A DNA stretch of 41,763 nt, taken from NCBI GenBank assembly GCA_015061905.1, contig SUVQ01000013.1:1-41763 (forward strand), in the 5' to 3' direction. The position numbers were made by a program, and so were the translations under genes. How positions within the stretch are numbered: the stretch's first letter is position 1; every line of letters starts with the position of its first letter. Source of the stretch: Verrucomicrobiota bacterium (GTDB lineage Bacteria; Verrucomicrobiota; Verrucomicrobiia; Opitutales; UBA953). The notes under the pieces were generated by a model that did not search any database, was not told the origin of the DNA, and saw nothing but the letters and a program-made list of their open reading frames with translations. Positions 31,626 through 39,956 of this stretch are shown here, piece by piece.

Positions 31626-31650
31626 TCGCTAAATTCAAATTTGCCGCTTA
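31626..31650 (+). promoter_or_regulatory. Shared upstream element, copy 1
   Basis: TTCGCTAAATT, four bases, then TTTGCCGCTT. The same two blocks at the same spacing recur at about 32487-32511 upstream of the carboxynorspermidine synthase gene. It lies 14 bp before the hydrolase ATG. Possibly a promoter or regulator site; TAAATT could be a -10. Confidence 0.35.
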
Positions 31651-31663
31651 GGATTTGCATTCA

Positions 31664-32455
31664 ATGAAAATCACGCTGTTGGGCACGGGAACGTCGCAGG
31701 GCGTCCCGCTTCTCGGACACCCGAACGACGGGCTGGATTTGTCCGAACCGAAGAATTGGCGAAATCGCGCCTGCGCGCATCTCGTCAGCGACGGAGCGCA
31801 CATTCAGATTGATGCCGGGCCGGAATTTCGTCTTGCCTGCCTGAAATACAATGTTCCCGCCGTTGACTATTTTTTCCTGACCCACGGGCATTCCGACCAT
31901 ATTTTGGGCATGGACGATTTGCGTCGGTTTTGCGATTTACGCGGCGGGAACGCGATTCCGGTTTGGACGACGGAAGAAGGGAAAGAGCGTGTCGAAGCGA
32001 TTTTTCCCTACGGGCTTCACCCGAAATCCACGCAGGGCTACATCGCGCTTTTGCCGGAGATTGCACCGCGGGATTTCACGCTTCCGTGCGGCACGCGCGT
32101 GCAAACGATTCTTCTTCCGCACGGACCGCGCTTCGTCTCGCTCGGAATGGTTTTTACGGAAAAAAAATCCGGCGCGCGCCTTGCGTATTTCACGGATTGC
32201 AGCGACGTTCCCGCCGAAGCGATTGAGCTCGCCCGGAATGTCGATATCCTCATTATCGATGCCTTGCACCGCGCTCCGCACCCGACGCATCTGAATTTTG
32301 AAAAAGCACTCGCCGCCGCCCGCGCCGTTTGTGCCAAGCAAACGATTTTCACGCACATGACATTTCGCATCGACTACGCGCGGGACTCGGCGACGCTACC
32401 GGAGCACGTTACACTCGGCTACGACGGCATGACGCTACGCATCGGCGAAGCATAG
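31664..32455 (+). CDS. MBL-fold metallohydrolase, PhnP/phosphodiesterase-like
   Basis: A 263-residue enzyme; the ATG at 31664 is preferred to an in-frame TTG three codons upstream. The metallo-beta-lactamase signature is complete: 'ITLLGTGTSQGVPLLG' at the start, 'HIQIDAGPEFRLACLKYNV', 'YFFLTHGHSDHILGMDDLR' (metal-binding THxHxDH), 'AYFTDCSDVP' and 'LIIDALHRAPHPTHLNFEKA', ending with 'TIFTHMTF'. The GTGTSxGxP start and LR-loop are typical of the PhnP-like branch, which hydrolyses cyclic phosphodiesters such as phosphoribosyl 1,2-cyclic phosphate. The physiological substrate here is unknown. Confidence 0.85.
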   Translation: MKITLLGTGTSQGVPLLGHPNDGLDLSEPKNWRNRACAHLVSDGAHIQIDAGPEFRLACLKYNVPAVDYFFLTHGHSDHILGMDDLRRFCDLRGGNAIPVWTTEEGKERVEAIFPYGLHPKSTQGYIALLPEIAPRDFTLPCGTRVQTILLPHGPRFVSLGMVFTEKKSGARLAYFTDCSDVPAEAIELARNVDILIIDALHRAPHPTHLNFEKALAAARAVCAKQTIFTHMTFRIDYARDSATLPEHVTLGYDGMTLRIGEA

Positions 32456-32486
32456 CGCGTTCCCGCGGAGCACCTCGCGCGCGAAT

Positions 32487-32511
32487 TTCGCTAAATTTCT
32501 GTTTGCCGCTT
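32487..32511 (+). promoter_or_regulatory. Shared upstream element, copy 2
   Basis: TTCGCTAAATT, four bases, then TTTGCCGCTT, as at 31626-31650. Here it lies about 58 bp before the ATG of the carboxynorspermidine synthase gene. Confidence 0.35.
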
Positions 32512-32568
32512 TACGGGAACGCGGAATATGCTTTCGGGCAATTTTAACTGACACATTTTTTTTATTTT

Positions 32569-33768
32569 ATGGAAAAAAGAACACTTATCATCGGAGCGGG
32601 CGGAGTCGGCAACGTCGTCGCCCACAAAGTCGCTCAAAATGCGGCGGAGTTCGGCGAAATCATGCTCGCCTCGCGCAACGAAAACAAATGCAAGGCGATT
32701 GCGACGGATGTCAAAAATTCGACCGGCGTTACGATTAAAACAGCGAAAGTCGATGCGGACAACGTGCAGGAAGTTGTCGCTCTCTTGAAAGAATTTAAAC
32801 CGCAAGTGCTCATCAACGTTGCGCTCCCGTATCAGGATTTGCCGCTCATGGACGCGTGTTTGCATGCCGGCGTGCACTACGTTGACACCGCGAACTACGA
32901 ACCGCCGAATCACGCAAAGTTTGAATATTCCTGGCAATGGGCTTACCGGGAACGCTTTGAAAAAGCGGGGCTTTGTGCCCTGCTCGGCTCCGGCTTCGAC
33001 CCGGGCGTTACGAACGTTTACTGCGCCTACGCGCAAAAGCACCTTTTCGACGAAATCGAAACCGTCGACATTCTCGACGCGAACGCGGGCGACCACGGCT
33101 ACCCGTTTGCCACGAATTTTAATCCGGAAATCAACATTCGCGAAATCACCCAGCGCGGACGCTATTGGGAAGAAGGCGAATGGAAGGAAACCGGACCGCT
33201 CGAAATCCGCCGCGAATACGATTTCCCCGTCATCGGCGAAAAAAGTGCCTACCTGATGTATCACGAAGAGCTCGAATCGCTTTGCCAAAACATCAAAGGC
33301 TTGAAGCGTATCCGCTTTTTCATGACATTTTCCGACAAATACCTGACGCACCTGAACGTGCTTCAAAACGTCGGCATGACGCGTATCGACCCGATTGAAT
33401 TTCAGGGACAAAAAATCGTTCCGATTCAATTCCTCAAAGCGATTCTTCCCGATCCCGCCTCGCTCGGACCGCGCACGAAAGGCAAAACCTGCATCGGTTG
33501 CGAAATCACGGGAACGAAGGACGGCAAAAAACGCAAAGTGTTTATTTACAACGTTTGCGACCACCAGGAATGCTACCGCGAAGTCAAGTCGCAGGCGATC
33601 AGCTACACGACGGGCGTTCCCGCGATGATCGGCGCTATGATGCTCCAAAACGGCAAATGGCTCAAACCCGGCGTTTGGAACATGGAACAAAACGATCCGG
33701 ATCCGTTCATGGAAAAACTCAACACCTGCGGCTTGCCGTGGCAAGTGATTGAGCTTCCGACGGATTAG
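32569..33768 (+). CDS. Carboxynorspermidine synthase (saccharopine dehydrogenase-like)
   Basis: A 399-residue NAD(P)H-dependent enzyme that joins aspartate semialdehyde to a diamine to give carboxy(nor)spermidine, the alternative polyamine route used by Vibrio and many gut bacteria. The N-terminal Rossmann motif 'LIIGAGGVGNVVAHKVAQNA' is followed by 'EIMLASRNENKCKAIA', 'PQVLINVALPYQDLPLMDAC', 'YVDTANYEPPN', 'LLGSGFDPGVTNVYCAYAQK' and 'DILDANAGDHGYPFATNFNP'. Length (about 400) matches the family, which is shorter than lysine-pathway saccharopine dehydrogenases. The partner decarboxylase is not in the window. A strong terminator follows. Confidence 0.85.
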   Translation: MEKRTLIIGAGGVGNVVAHKVAQNAAEFGEIMLASRNENKCKAIATDVKNSTGVTIKTAKVDADNVQEVVALLKEFKPQVLINVALPYQDLPLMDACLHAGVHYVDTANYEPPNHAKFEYSWQWAYRERFEKAGLCALLGSGFDPGVTNVYCAYAQKHLFDEIETVDILDANAGDHGYPFATNFNPEINIREITQRGRYWEEGEWKETGPLEIRREYDFPVIGEKSAYLMYHEELESLCQNIKGLKRIRFFMTFSDKYLTHLNVLQNVGMTRIDPIEFQGQKIVPIQFLKAILPDPASLGPRTKGKTCIGCEITGTKDGKKRKVFIYNVCDHQECYREVKSQAISYTTGVPAMIGAMMLQNGKWLKPGVWNMEQNDPDPFMEKLNTCGLPWQVIELPTD

Positions 33769-33800
33769 GAGATTAAAGATTAAAGGTCAAAGATTAAAGA

Positions 33801-33840
33801 AAGCGTTCCCGCGATTTGATTTCACGGGAACGCTTTTTTT
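33801..33840. terminator. Terminator built from an inverted pair of the 8-mer
   Basis: AAGCGTTCCCG (33801-33811) pairs with CGGGAACGCTT (33825-33835), then T7. It ends the polyamine gene and can also serve the leftward membrane gene that stops at 33851. Confidence 0.85.
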
Positions 33841-33850
33841 GAGGGAAGTT

Positions 33851-34147
33851 TTATTTCGATACGCCGCCCTTAAAGAGCGTGCGCACAATATACGCGAGCA
33901 CGTTTCCCCACAAAACGGAATTGAGCACGAGGAAAATCCACCACATCGGCTTTTCCGAGATGCAACCCATAAAATCCGCGACCCAAATTCCGGGCTGTGT
34001 GAGCACGGCCTCAATCTTGTCGGTAATCGCGCCCGCGTTTCCGGATTTCAAAAAATCCGGTCGAAACTGCGTTCCGACAAGCACGAATAAAAAGTGAATG
34101 ACGCTCAGTCCGAGCGACGACAGTAATGTTGTTTTATCCAATTTCAT
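33851..34147 (-). CDS. Small membrane protein downstream of recF
   Basis: A 98-residue protein starting MKLDKTTLLSSLGLSVIHFL. Two hydrophobic helices are visible at about 8-24 and 66-88 (SLGLSVIHFLFVLVGTQF; WWIFLVLNSVLWGNVLAYIV), separated by a polar loop (DFLKSGNAGAITDKIEAVL). The tail is basic (TLFKGGVSK). It lies 40 bp after recF and is probably the last gene of the LysM-recF operon. I do not recognise a family. Confidence 0.65.
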   Translation of the reverse strand: MKLDKTTLLSSLGLSVIHFLFVLVGTQFRPDFLKSGNAGAITDKIEAVLTQPGIWVADFMGCISEKPMWWIFLVLNSVLWGNVLAYIVRTLFKGGVSK

Positions 34148-34187
34148 AATTCTGAAAAAAAGAAGCGTTGGGAAAAGTGAGGTTCGT

Positions 34188-35267
34188 TTATGCGCGGTAA
34201 CGTCCGCGCTCCACCGAGAAAACGCGCCATCGCTCCGGGCTCTCCGGAAGCGAAGTTCCCGTGGCGATAATCTGCAAATCTTCTCCGACGGTGCTCCAAA
34301 AGCCGGACTTGCGTTCGCCGTCGAGTTCGCCGAGCACATCGTCTGCAAGCACAATCGGCGCGATTCCGAGGCGTTCCCGAAACAGAGCGAGCTGAGTCAA
34401 ACCGAGGCTCAATGTCATGCCGCGCTGTTGTCCTTCGGAGGCGTAATCCGAAGCGGCATGACCGAAAATCCGGAAAGAAAAATCGTCTCGGTGCGGACCT
34501 TTCTGCGTTGAGCGCAACAGCGAATCCTGCGCGCGGGAACGCCGCAAAATCTCCGCCCATTCGTATTCGTCGGTTTGCTCGACGGACGGCACGTAAACCA
34601 AGCCGGCGGCTTCGTCGATGCGGGAAATTTTTGCGGAAATTTCCGAAAAACGTTCGGCGATCTGCTTCATTTCGCGGGAGCGGATTTCGACGATACGCGC
34701 CGCGTTTTCTGCGAGAATTTTTTCAAAAGCCTCCAATTGCGTTTCCGGAGCATTCGGGCTTTTCAGCAAACGGTTTCGCGCCTCCAATGCGCGATGATAA
34801 CGCTGAAGACGCAAAAAATAATCCGCGTTCACGGCGGAAAGTGTCAGATCCAACCAGCGGCGACGCCCGGACGGAGAGCCGCGCAGAAGCGCAATATCGT
34901 CTGACGAAAAAACGACTGCCGGAAACCGCCCGACAAATTCGCTCAAGCGTTTCACTTGCGTTCCCGCTCCGGTTTCCACGGTTTTCGTTCCGTTTGAAGC
35001 AACGGCAAGCATAAGCTCCGTTTCACCTTCCGACTCGTGATCGAGTGCGACAAAGACCTGCGCCTGTTTCGTTCCCGTGCGCACGAGCAAGCGCGCGTCC
35101 CGCGTTCTGAAAGAGCGCAGAGCCGTAAGCAAACTCAGCGATTCCAGAAGATTCGTTTTTCCCTGACCGTTTTTTCCTACAAGAAAAATCCGCCGGGCTT
35201 CCCCGAAATCCAAATCGGCGAATTCAATATTGCGGAAATCCGCAACTCTAAGGCGAGTCGCGCGCAT
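34188..35267 (-). CDS. recF: DNA replication and repair protein RecF
   Basis: A 359-residue SMC-like ATPase that loads RecA at single-strand gaps. The Walker A motif (LVGKNGQGKTNLLESLSLL, about 29-47), 'FRTRDARLLVRTG', 'VVFSSDDIALLRGSPSGRRR', 'LDLTLSAVNADYFLRLQRYH', the signature 'ASDYASEGQQRGMTLSLGLT' and Walker B 'PIVLADDVLGELD' (about 310) are all present. The ATG at 35265-35267 is preferred to an upstream TTG. Unlike the usual dnaA-dnaN-recF order, it follows a LysM-protein gene by 20 bp and neither dnaA nor dnaN is in the window. Confidence 0.95.
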   Translation of the reverse strand: MRATRLRVADFRNIEFADLDFGEARRIFLVGKNGQGKTNLLESLSLLTALRSFRTRDARLLVRTGTKQAQVFVALDHESEGETELMLAVASNGTKTVETGAGTQVKRLSEFVGRFPAVVFSSDDIALLRGSPSGRRRWLDLTLSAVNADYFLRLQRYHRALEARNRLLKSPNAPETQLEAFEKILAENAARIVEIRSREMKQIAERFSEISAKISRIDEAAGLVYVPSVEQTDEYEWAEILRRSRAQDSLLRSTQKGPHRDDFSFRIFGHAASDYASEGQQRGMTLSLGLTQLALFRERLGIAPIVLADDVLGELDGERKSGFWSTVGEDLQIIATGTSLPESPERWRVFSVERGRYRA

Positions 35268-35287
35268 TTTTTTCACAAACAAAAACT

Positions 35288-36106
35288 TTACGGGCGCGGC
35301 AGTTTCAGCACCATGCCGATTTTCAAATCGCTCGGGCTTTTCATGGTTACGCGATTCGCCTGATAAATATCGCGCCAGCGGTTCACCGTTCCGTAATATT
35401 TGCGGCTGATTGAAGAAAGCGTGTCGCCGGAAACAACCGTGTGCGTAGCGGGAACGGGCGGGCGTTCCGGCTCCGCCGGAGTTTCGGCCGCGACCGCATT
35501 CGGCTCGGGAGCGGGAAGCTCCACGCTCGGTTGCGAGCGCGCAGGACCGGCGATGCCGACGTTCCCGCTGCGAGCATTTGCCGCGTCAAGCTGCTCCCGC
35601 AAACGCGCAATTTCACGCTTCAGCTGCTCGTTCTGCTGCATCACGCTTTGGTATTTTTGCTGAAGTTCCAAAGAAATGCCGACCGCTTCGGCTCCCGCAG
35701 AATCGCGGGAAGGCAACATTTCCCTGAAAAAACGTTTTTTCGCAGAATCTATTAAATCCCGCGCGCGCTTCTGCAACACGGACGACGCCTCCGGGCTCAG
35801 AGCAAGATATTGATTAAAATGATAAATCGCCTGCGGAAAATTATCCCGGCGAAACGCAATCAAACCGGCTTCCATATTCGATTCCGGAGACGCATTGGGA
35901 TAACGACGCACAATTTCCTGAAAAACCGCCATCGCATCCGCATCGCGCCCGCCGGAAACCAGCTCCCGCCCGCGCAAGAACTTGGGATCCTCCGCCTCCA
36001 CATAAACCGATTCCTGAGGAAACACGCTCCCGCAACCATGCGCGCCGAAAAAAAACGCACCGACGGGAATCAATAAGACACACAAAATCAAAATAAATTT
36101 GAACAT
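35288..36106 (-). CDS. LysM-domain envelope protein with TPR and coiled coil
   Basis: A 272-residue exported protein. Residues 1-20 form a signal or anchor helix (MFKFILILCVLLIPVGAFFF), followed by 'GAHGC', a poor lipobox. A TPR-like part (about 40-120; ELVSGGRDADAMAVFQEIVR, NFPQAIYHFNQYLALSPEA) leads to a coiled coil (about 150-180; QKYQSVMQQNEQLKREIARL), a Pro/Ala/Glu-rich linker and a C-terminal LysM domain (HTVVSGDTLSSISRKYYGTV to the end), which binds peptidoglycan. The form recalls YbgF/CpoB-like cell-envelope proteins. It heads the operon with recF. Confidence 0.8.
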   Translation of the reverse strand: MFKFILILCVLLIPVGAFFFGAHGCGSVFPQESVYVEAEDPKFLRGRELVSGGRDADAMAVFQEIVRRYPNASPESNMEAGLIAFRRDNFPQAIYHFNQYLALSPEASSVLQKRARDLIDSAKKRFFREMLPSRDSAGAEAVGISLELQQKYQSVMQQNEQLKREIARLREQLDAANARSGNVGIAGPARSQPSVELPAPEPNAVAAETPAEPERPPVPATHTVVSGDTLSSISRKYYGTVNRWRDIYQANRVTMKSPSDLKIGMVLKLPRP

Positions 36107-36221
36107 AAAAACTCCTTCCTCATTGGCGTTGAAATATGCCCGCGGGAACGCACGGACTCAACAGATAATTATTCCCAAAATTCGCTTGGAAAATCGGAGC
36201 CGAGGGCTTAGCGTGAACCGC

Positions 36222-36548
36222 ATGACACGCAAAGAAAAAGCCCTTGCAAGCTTCCGCCGGCAACCGCTGTGCCTGAACTGCGCCCAAGCCGTCGCGCACG
36301 CTTTTGACCGCGAAGATCTCGTCGCCGAACTTCGAACCGCCGGAGGCGGGAACGCGCCTGACGGGCTCTGCGGAGCACTTCATGCCGCATTGCAGATTTG
36401 CGGAAAGGAATCCGCTCCGAAAATCGCGGAAGCGTTTGAAAAAAAGCTCGGCTACCGTCGTTGCCTCAATTTGAAAAAAGACGGTCGCGTTCCCTGCCCT
36501 TCCTGCGTGGCGACGGCGACGGAGCTTCTTGAAAGCCTCGACGCGTAG
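36222..36548 (+). CDS. C_GCAxxG_C_C-type redox protein
   Basis: A 108-residue protein from the ATG at 36222 (MTRKEKALASFRRQ); a GTG three codons upstream is possible. It has 'LCLNCAQAV' near residue 17, 'APDGLCGALHAALQICG' near 45-62, and 'RRCLNLKKDGRVPCPSCVAT' near the end, the cysteine pattern of the redox-active C_GCAxxG_C_C family. These small proteins are thought to handle electrons or metals; the exact role is not known. It stands alone between divergent and convergent genes, ending 41 bp from the ftsI stop. Confidence 0.75.
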   Translation: MTRKEKALASFRRQPLCLNCAQAVAHAFDREDLVAELRTAGGGNAPDGLCGALHAALQICGKESAPKIAEAFEKKLGYRRCLNLKKDGRVPCPSCVATATELLESLDA

Positions 36549-36589
36549 CCGTTTTTCGCGCGGGGCGGGAACGCCTTTTTTGAATGAAA

Positions 36590-38509
36590 TTATTGTTTTG
36601 AAGGCGGAATCTCCAACCAGCGAATTGTTTTTTCGGCGATTTCCTTAAACACCGGCGCAGCGACCGTTCCGCCGTAAGCACGAGTAGGAACCACTTTTTG
36701 CTCCATCATCTTCGTGCCGTTGGGATAATACATTATGCGTCCCCGCGCATCGCGTTTAACCACCCAGCGTTCCGCGCGGTAACGCGGTCCGTCGATAACC
36801 ACGGTGATTACGATTTTCGGATTTTCCGCCGGGAAAAATCCGGAAAAGGAAACGACGTAAAAATCGTCGTGATAGCCGCCGCTTTCCTTGATTTTCTGAG
36901 TCGTTCCCGTTTTTCCGGCAACGTTGTAGCCGGAAATATCCGCGTTTTTTCCCGTGTTTCTTTTTTCCGGAATATCGGCGACGGCTCCGCGCAACATCGC
37001 CGCCATTTTTTTGGCGGTTTTTTCCGAAATCACACGCCGGCGCAACGGCGACGGAAGCGTGAACGCAGTGTTGTTTTGCTCATCGACGATGCGTTCAATA
37101 ATTTGCGGCTCAAACAAAAGCCCGCCGGAGGCAATGACACCCATCGCACAATGCGCCTGCAACGGCGTAACCGCGATTGCGTGCCCCATCGGCATGCGCG
37201 TGATGGTGAGCCCGTCCCACGCGCGCGGGCTGTGGACGATCCCGCGCTGTTCGCCGGAACCGCCGACCAAACCCGTCCTTTCGCCGAAGCCGAATTTGCG
37301 AACATAATCCACATAGGCATCTTCGCCGAATTTTTCACAAAACTTCATCGCGATTTGAGCCGTGCCGCGATTTGACGATTGCTCGATGATTTGAACCACG
37401 CTGAGGGTTTCCATCTCGTGGTCTTCCCGCGGCAAGCGGCGCATTTTTCCGCGATACGGGACGCTGGTTTTTGCACAGTCGAAAACGGAATTTTCGGTGA
37501 TGACGCCTTTTTCAAGAGCCGCCGCGACGGAAACGATTTTAAAGACGGAACCCGGCTCGTAAATATCCGTCAGCGCGCGATTACGCTGATGCTCGGACGG
37601 CTCCGTGTTAAATTTGTTCAAATCGAAACTCGGCGCATTCGCCAAGGCGAGAATTTTTCCCGTCTTCGCCTCACTCACGATAATGGAGGCGGAAACCGGC
37701 GTAAGCTCCCGAAGAATTTTTTCGCAGGCTTCTTCGGCGAAACCCTGAATTGCGGAATCCAATGTCAGCTGCACCGTGAAACCGTCGCGGGCGGGAACGT
37801 CGCGGGAACGCATTCGCGGTTGTTCCTGCCTGCGACCGTCGCGCTTGCTTTCCCGCCAGCCGTCTTCCCCTTTGAGAAATTCGTTCATCGCAAGCTCCAC
37901 GCCCTGAACGCTTTTGTTTTCCCGATTAATGTAGCCGATAATGTGCGAGGCATGTTTTCCGAGCGGATAAGTGCGGACAAATTTGCGCTCAATTTGAATC
38001 GGAAAATAAGAGCGCGAGGTCTTTTTTCCCTTCGCGTTCACGACCGTTCGGGGCAAAAGTTTAATCACGGCTCTCGCCGTCTCTTCCGAAACATCTTCCT
38101 GCAACAAAATATAACGGTTCGGACGCGCCCCGGAAGCCGCCGGCGGATCCAATTTTTCGCGCAATTCCTCTTCCGAAATATTCAGCAACTTTGCAATCTC
38201 CGGAAAAACAGCGCGATCCTCCGCCGTAACAAGCTCCTGGTCTCCGCGCAGGCTGAACACTTCCCGATTTTGCGCCAACACGTTCCCGCGGGAATCAATT
38301 ATTTTGCCGCGGCTCGCCGAATACGTTTCGCTGACGCTCCGGTTTTCGTCCGCCGCCCGGCGGTAACGCTCACCCGTGTGAACCTGTATATACCAAAGCC
38401 GCCCGACAACCGCACAAAAACAAAGGCTGATGACAAATGTCGTCAGCCAAAATCTCCCGCCCGATGTCATGAGATTTCTCATGCGCGTCTTTTCGGAAGG
38501 CAATCTCAT
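36590..38509 (-). CDS. ftsI: Peptidoglycan D,D-transpeptidase FtsI (PBP3)
   Basis: A 639-residue class B penicillin-binding protein that cross-links septal peptidoglycan. A short cytoplasmic part and membrane helix (about 18-37; FWLTTFVISLCFCAVVGRLW) lead to the pedestal domain ('ASRGKIIDSRGNVLAQN', 'PLGKHASHIIGYIN', 'GVELAMNEFLKGEDG'). The transpeptidase domain has SxxK at Ser321-Lys324 (EPGSVFKI), SxN as 'EQSSNRG', and 'NVAGKTGTTQKI'. Length fits the family. It is the last gene of a leftward mraZ-rsmH-ftsL-ftsI group; the murE, murF and mraY genes that usually follow are absent. Confidence 0.95.
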   Translation of the reverse strand: MRLPSEKTRMRNLMTSGGRFWLTTFVISLCFCAVVGRLWYIQVHTGERYRRAADENRSVSETYSASRGKIIDSRGNVLAQNREVFSLRGDQELVTAEDRAVFPEIAKLLNISEEELREKLDPPAASGARPNRYILLQEDVSEETARAVIKLLPRTVVNAKGKKTSRSYFPIQIERKFVRTYPLGKHASHIIGYINRENKSVQGVELAMNEFLKGEDGWRESKRDGRRQEQPRMRSRDVPARDGFTVQLTLDSAIQGFAEEACEKILRELTPVSASIIVSEAKTGKILALANAPSFDLNKFNTEPSEHQRNRALTDIYEPGSVFKIVSVAAALEKGVITENSVFDCAKTSVPYRGKMRRLPREDHEMETLSVVQIIEQSSNRGTAQIAMKFCEKFGEDAYVDYVRKFGFGERTGLVGGSGEQRGIVHSPRAWDGLTITRMPMGHAIAVTPLQAHCAMGVIASGGLLFEPQIIERIVDEQNNTAFTLPSPLRRRVISEKTAKKMAAMLRGAVADIPEKRNTGKNADISGYNVAGKTGTTQKIKESGGYHDDFYVVSFSGFFPAENPKIVITVVIDGPRYRAERWVVKRDARGRIMYYPNGTKMMEQKVVPTRAYGGTVAAPVFKEIAEKTIRWLEIPPSKQ

Positions 38510-38525
38510 TTTTCCCCAAGTTCAA

Positions 38526-38915
38526 TCAGTGCCCGCTCTGCAACGCAAGTTCGTTCAGCTCAATCGCAAGAGCTTTGGGCGTTAGCGACGAAGCGCGGCG
38601 GCTTGTCCCGTAAGGCGTGCTCATCGTGCGGACACGGATAATGCTGTCGGAAGAAATTTCTTCCTTAAAATCCTCCGGCAAATGCGGATTACGCTCCAAA
38701 AGCGCCGCATTTTGCTGGCGGTCTTTCAACGCCTCCAAGGATTTGATTTCCTCCTTGAGCTTGACGCAATCCTTCTCGATACGACGAATCGCGTTGCTTT
38801 TCGCATCGCGCGTCGCATTGACGGAAACAAGCTGAAAAACGAAAACCAAAAATGAAACTGCGATGACGCAGCCCATTAAAAAACTCGGCAAATGTTTGGA
38901 AATGTAATTGGGCAT
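38526..38915 (-). CDS. ftsL: FtsL-like cell division protein
   Basis: A 129-residue bitopic membrane protein starting MPNYISKHLPSFLMGCVIAV. The ATG at 38913-38915 is used because the frame upstream runs into rsmH. One membrane helix (about 10-30; LMGCVIAVSFLVFVFQLVS) is followed by a coiled coil (about 45-75; AIRRIEKDCVKLKEEIKSLE) and a polar periplasmic end. Its place between rsmH and ftsI, size and form are those of FtsL, which joins FtsB and FtsQ in the divisome. FtsL sequences are poorly conserved, so the symbol rests on position and architecture. Confidence 0.75.
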   Translation of the reverse strand: MPNYISKHLPSFLMGCVIAVSFLVFVFQLVSVNATRDAKSNAIRRIEKDCVKLKEEIKSLEALKDRQQNAALLERNPHLPEDFKEEISSDSIIRVRTMSTPYGTSRRASSLTPKALAIELNELALQSGH

Positions 38916-38931
38916 GGCGGAACAACGAAGA

Positions 38932-39852
38932 TTAAATTTTTTTGACGGCACGCAGACGGGAACTGCGGGAACGGGGATTAACGGAAAGTTCCTCCTCCGA
39001 CGGACGCACCGCCTTGCGAGTCAACATTTCCGCAACGCGGGAACGTTCGTCCTGCGGACGGGAATCCGAGCGGTCTATCGGGCGACCGCAAATTTCGTTG
39101 AAAAAACGCTTCACGATGCGGTCTTCCAGCGAGTGAAAACTAATCACGGCAAGAACCCCGCCGCGTTTAAGCGCGGAAAACGCTTTGGGCAATGCCCGCT
39201 TCAATTCTCCGAGCTCGTCGTTTACCGCAATGCGCACACCCTGAAACGTGCGCGTTGCCGGATGGATTTTTTCGCCCGGACGCTTGCCCGCGGCGCGTTC
39301 AATGAGAGCGGCAAGTGCCGTTGTTGTGGAAAGTTGCCCCGTGCCGCGCGCGTCGATAATCGCGTCGACCACACGCCGCCAACGCAATTCTTCACCGTAG
39401 TCGCGCACAGCCTCCACCAAGCGTTCCCGCGAAGCCGTTTCGAGAAACTCGGCGGCATCGCAACCGGAACTCGTGTCCATACGCATATCCGCACGCGCTT
39501 CCTTTCTGAAAGAAAATCCGCGCGCATCATCATCAAGCTGAAACGAGGAAACGCCGATGTCCATTAAAATCCCGTCAAAAGGCGCATCCGGCACTTCATC
39601 TAAGCGGGAAAACGGCAAAGCATAAAAACGAAAATTCTCTCCGAAATCCTTTTTCATGGCTTCCGTGCGAGGAAGAGCCGCGGGATCGCGGTCTATCGCC
39701 GAAAGCGTCGCGTTCCCGCCCGCACACTCAAGAATGGCTCGCGAATGCCCGCCGCCGCCGAAAGTGCAGTCCAAGTAATTCCCGCCCGGCTTCGGCGCAA
39801 GCGCCTCCAGCGTTTCTCTGAGAAGCACGGGAATGTGTTTGGGGGTAAACAT
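38932..39852 (-). CDS. rsmH: 16S rRNA m4C1402 methyltransferase RsmH (MraW)
   Basis: A 306-residue SAM-dependent enzyme that methylates N4 of C1402 in 16S rRNA. It starts 'KHIPVLLRETLEAL', then 'YLDCTFGGGGHSRAILE' (SAM-binding motif, about 26-42), 'LSAIDRDPAAL', 'FDGILMDIGVSSFQLDDDAR' near 92, 'GFSFRKEARADMRMDT', 'ATRTFQGVRIAVNDELGELK' near 215 and 'AVISFHSLEDRIVKRFF' near 245. Length fits the family (about 300-315). It follows mraZ, as in most bacteria, but with a 104-bp gap that carries DnaA-box-like repeats instead of a short junction. Confidence 0.96.
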   Translation of the reverse strand: MFTPKHIPVLLRETLEALAPKPGGNYLDCTFGGGGHSRAILECAGGNATLSAIDRDPAALPRTEAMKKDFGENFRFYALPFSRLDEVPDAPFDGILMDIGVSSFQLDDDARGFSFRKEARADMRMDTSSGCDAAEFLETASRERLVEAVRDYGEELRWRRVVDAIIDARGTGQLSTTTALAALIERAAGKRPGEKIHPATRTFQGVRIAVNDELGELKRALPKAFSALKRGGVLAVISFHSLEDRIVKRFFNEICGRPIDRSDSRPQDERSRVAEMLTRKAVRPSEEELSVNPRSRSSRLRAVKKI

Positions 39853-39860
39853 TGGGGAAA

Positions 39861-39943
39861 TGTGAACAACCTGTGGATTTTGTAATTAATTTTTAATTAC
39901 ATTTGTGAATAACCTGTGGATTTCGTAAATAAGTTGTGGATAC
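39861..39943. promoter_or_regulatory. Cluster of DnaA-box-like sites around an AT-rich palindrome
   Basis: Two near-identical 25-bp blocks, TGTGAAYAACCTGTGGATTT plus YGTAA, begin at 39861 and 39904. They contain TGTGAATAA (39904-39912, a perfect complement of DnaA box TTATTCACA), TGTGAACAA (39861), TGTGGATTT (39872, 39915) and TGTGGATAC (39935). Between them is the perfect palindrome GTAATTAA-TTT-TTAATTAC (39882-39900). A further TTATTCACA lies at 40524-40532. Binding by DnaA is inferred. Confidence 0.5.
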
Positions 39944-39956
39944 AGTTTATAAATTG

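Noticed and set aside
31386..31667. A Lys-rich frame through the A runs
   Set aside because: It is produced by AAA codons of the homopolymer runs and has no other protein-like feature.
34148..34354. N-terminal extension of the small membrane protein downstream of recF
   Set aside because: It lies inside recF in another frame; the ATG at 34147 gives a normal membrane protein start.
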